The notes beneath the pieces were generated by a model. It saw only the letters and a program-made list of their open reading frames with translations. It did not search any database and was not told where the DNA came from. A program made the translations under genes and the position numbers. A stretch of DNA of 64,000 bases. Origin: Phycisphaerae bacterium (GTDB lineage Bacteria; Planctomycetota; Phycisphaerae; UBA1845; PWPN01). Every line of letters begins with the position of its first letter. Position 1 is the first letter of the stretch. The stretch lies in contig JAAYDF010000284.1 in NCBI GenBank assembly GCA_012729395.1, positions 66,441 through 130,440 on the forward strand, in the 5' to 3' direction. This document shows positions 62,305-64,000 of this stretch, one piece after another.

Positions 62305-62549
62305 CCAAGCCATGACGGAATCGGCGGCGGCCATCGGCCCTGGAGGACGCTGGATTCGCGACAAGCACGCCGGTCGCCACGGCTCGGCTGAGCTCGCCGA
62401 AGTCTGGGGGCGACCGCTACGATGAATCGTGAAACGCTCCGGCCATCAACAGGTTGACTCGGTCCCGCCATCAACAAGTTGATTCGGGCCTCAACGGATC
62501 GGCATCCTGATCGAGGCCTCGCCGACGCGATGACAACGTGCTGCCGGCG
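62305..62549. other. Intergenic region with two repeats
   Basis: No gene. It contains the third complete hairpin repeat (62371-62416) with the conserved flank to 62440 and a pair of 21-base direct repeats at 62442-62462 and 62467-62487 (GCCATCAACAGGTTGACTCG and its near copy, two mismatches). The second copy holds the palindrome ATCAACAAGTTGAT. Confidence 0.65.
62371..62416 (+). repeat. Hairpin repeat, copy B (extended loop)
   Basis: Stem CGGTCGCC (62371-62378) and GGCGACCG (62409-62416), identical to copy A, but with a 30-base loop instead of six. The flank gctacgatgaatcgtgaaac with gctcc follows, as in copy A with a few changes. Confidence 0.65.
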
Positions 62550-63929
62550 CTACAATAACGTGCCGCGAAGCATTAGGGCGGCGATGGTGAAGTAGATGAC
62601 GATGCCGGTGACGTCGACCAGCGTGGCCACGAAGGGGGCGGAAGACACCGCGGGGTCCAGGCCCAGCCGACGCAAGACCATCGGCAGCATCGAGCCGACC
62701 AGCGTGCCGTACATGACCACCCCGATCAGGCTGACGGCCACGGTAATGGCGACCATGAAGTAGTGTTCGCCGTAGACCTCCTCGCGCCAGGGCCACAGGC
62801 CGATACGCAACAGGGCGATCAAACCCAGCAGGCAACCGAGCGTGAACCCGGAGCCCGCCTCGCGGACGAGCACCCGCCACCAATCGCGCATATGCAATTC
62901 CCGGATCGCCATGGCCCGGATGACCAGAGTCGCGGTCTGCGAGCCGCTGTTGCCGCCGCTGCTGATGATCAGGGGAATAAAGAGGGCGAGCACGATCGCC
63001 TGGCTGATTTCGTCCTCGAAGTAGCCCATCGCCGTCGCGGTCAGCATCTGCCCCAGAAAGAGCACCGAGAGCCAGATCACCCGCTTGCGCACCATGGTGA
63101 AGAAGCCGACATCGAGGTACGGGGCATCGAGGGCTTCCACGGCGGCCATCTTCTGCATGTCCTCGGTGACTTCCTCTTCAGCTACGTCCATCACGTCGTC
63201 CACGGTGACCATGCCGACGAGCATGCCGGCCGAGTCGACCACCGGCAATGCGACGCGGTCGAGACGTTGGAATTCGCGCACCGCCTCCTCCTGGTCCTGG
63301 TCGACACGGAGCGCGGAGAACTGGCGGTCCATGATGCTGCTCAGCGGGGCGGCGGGGTCCGCGAGAATGACCTCGCGCAGGCGGATGTCGTCGATCAGGC
63401 GCCCGCGCTCGTCCACGACGTACAGAACATTGAGCGTCTCGCGATCGTGCCCGACCTTGCGGATGTGTTCAAGCACCTGGGCCACGGTCCAGCTGTCGCG
63501 GAGGGCCACGTAGTCCGGGGTCATCCGCCGGCCGATGGATTCCTCCGGATAGCCCAGCAATTGCGTCGCGACGCGGCGCTCCTCCGGCGAGAGCAGCGCC
63601 AGCAGCCGTTGCGTCACCGTGCCAGGCAACTCCTCGAGCAGGGCGGTGCGGTCGTCGGGGTCCATCTCGTTGAGGACCGCGGCCACATGCTCCCGCCCCA
63701 GACTCCGAAGCAGCTCCTCCTGATTCTCCAGCGGCAGATACTCGAAGATGTCGGCAGCCAGCCCGCGCGGCAGGATGCGGAAGACCACACCCACGTCTTG
63801 GGGCGGAAGATCCTCCATCAGCTCAGCCACACTGCTGGGGTCCAGCGAGAGAATCGCCTTGCGCAGCGCGATGAACTCGCGGTTGGCGATCATCTCCTCG
63901 ATGTCGGGTCCAATCAGTTTGCCAAACAT
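62550..63929 (-). CDS. mgtE: Magnesium transporter MgtE
   Basis: A 459-residue MgtE. The N domain has LSLDPSSVAELMEDLPPQDV and ALLEELPGTVTQRLLALLSP. Two CBS domains include MTPDYVALRDSWTVAQVLEH and VALPVVDSAGMLVGMVTVDD (about residues 135-255). Five C-terminal membrane segments begin with KRVIWLSVLFLGQMLTATAM, including ISSGGNSGSQTATLVIRAMA, which lines the pore. GGAGG precedes ATG 63929. It mediates regulated Mg2+ uptake. No Mg-sensing riboswitch is visible in the 71 bases left of upstream sequence. Confidence 0.94.
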   Translation of the reverse strand: MFGKLIGPDIEEMIANREFIALRKAILSLDPSSVAELMEDLPPQDVGVVFRILPRGLAADIFEYLPLENQEELLRSLGREHVAAVLNEMDPDDRTALLEELPGTVTQRLLALLSPEERRVATQLLGYPEESIGRRMTPDYVALRDSWTVAQVLEHIRKVGHDRETLNVLYVVDERGRLIDDIRLREVILADPAAPLSSIMDRQFSALRVDQDQEEAVREFQRLDRVALPVVDSAGMLVGMVTVDDVMDVAEEEVTEDMQKMAAVEALDAPYLDVGFFTMVRKRVIWLSVLFLGQMLTATAMGYFEDEISQAIVLALFIPLIISSGGNSGSQTATLVIRAMAIRELHMRDWWRVLVREAGSGFTLGCLLGLIALLRIGLWPWREEVYGEHYFMVAITVAVSLIGVVMYGTLVGSMLPMVLRRLGLDPAVSSAPFVATLVDVTGIVIYFTIAALMLRGTLL

Positions 63930-64000
63930 CCATCACCTCCGCCCAGGAGGGACGCGGTTGAGTTCGCGAAACGATCGGGGAAGTATACGCTTTTTTTCCT

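Overview
The window is high-GC DNA from a bacterium that is probably a planctomycete (Phycisphaerae-like or a relative). This rests on several signs seen together: a secreted glycosidase-like protein ending in a dockerin-type calcium-binding repeat, an EF-G with the 'AHIDSGKTT' G1 motif, a Gfo/Idh/MocA oxidoreductase next to a DUF1080 lipoprotein, many small lipoproteins, and abundant short GC-rich dispersed palindromes between genes. No rRNA, tRNA or CRISPR array was recognised. The taxonomy is inference and no database was consulted.

Layout. (1) 1-10.3 kb is an exopolysaccharide locus of the XrtA/PEP-CTERM-associated type. A minus-strand operon (Wza-like export lipoprotein, Wzz-like chain-length protein, BY-kinase, FemAB-like protein, glycosyltransferase cut by the window edge) diverges from a 1387-residue protein that fuses the locus-type AAA+ ATPase to about 1,000 residues of coiled coil. 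(2) 10.7-13.6 kb holds a methyltransferase, a UbiA prenyltransferase and a radical SAM protein. (3) 13.8-19.7 kb holds a small membrane protein bracketed by 67-bp direct repeats, a HAD hydrolase, accD, an Hpt protein, the dockerin glycosidase and a REP-associated (RAYT) transposase with near-terminal 22-bp inverted repeats. (4) 19.6-23.1 kb is a minus-strand envelope/translation run: uppP, pgpA, pgsA, rimO. (5) 23.1-38.3 kb is mixed: a candidate small RNA, a DUF547 lipoprotein, an M20 peptidase, an ankyrin lipoprotein, a fused E1 alpha-beta dehydrogenase, an ArgA-like GNAT, DUF1080 plus oxidoreductase, fusA and a LysM protein. (6) 38.5-51.5 kb holds a MutS2 without Smr domain, three lipoprotein/small genes, a XerD-like recombinase, a 1.4-kb gene-free stretch of palindromic repeats, a JAMM protease-ThiF/MoeB pair, a DnaJ-type chaperone and membrane proteins. 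(7) 51.5-59.1 kb is the replication-initiation cluster gyrB-dciA-dnaN-dnaA (minus strand), with DnaA-box-like sequences between dnaN and dnaA and hemL diverging. (8) 59.3-64 kb holds a membrane metallophosphoesterase, a deoxyhypusine-synthase-like protein and mgtE.

How parts work together. The first operon would make, lengthen and export a surface polysaccharide, with phosphorylation control by the BY-kinase. uppP, pgpA and pgsA supply lipid carrier and phospholipid. gyrB-dciA-dnaN-dnaA serve chromosome replication. ThiF plus JAMM fit a sulfur-carrier or ubiquitin-like activation/processing pair. The most unusual items are the giant AAA+/coiled-coil fusion, the RAYT element whose repeats supply the stop codons of its own gene and of uppP, an 89-bp hairpin elsewhere sharing the RAYT terminal core, a second hairpin repeat family with a compensatory stem change, and a promoter-terminator unit at 23.34-23.49 kb that encloses no gene.
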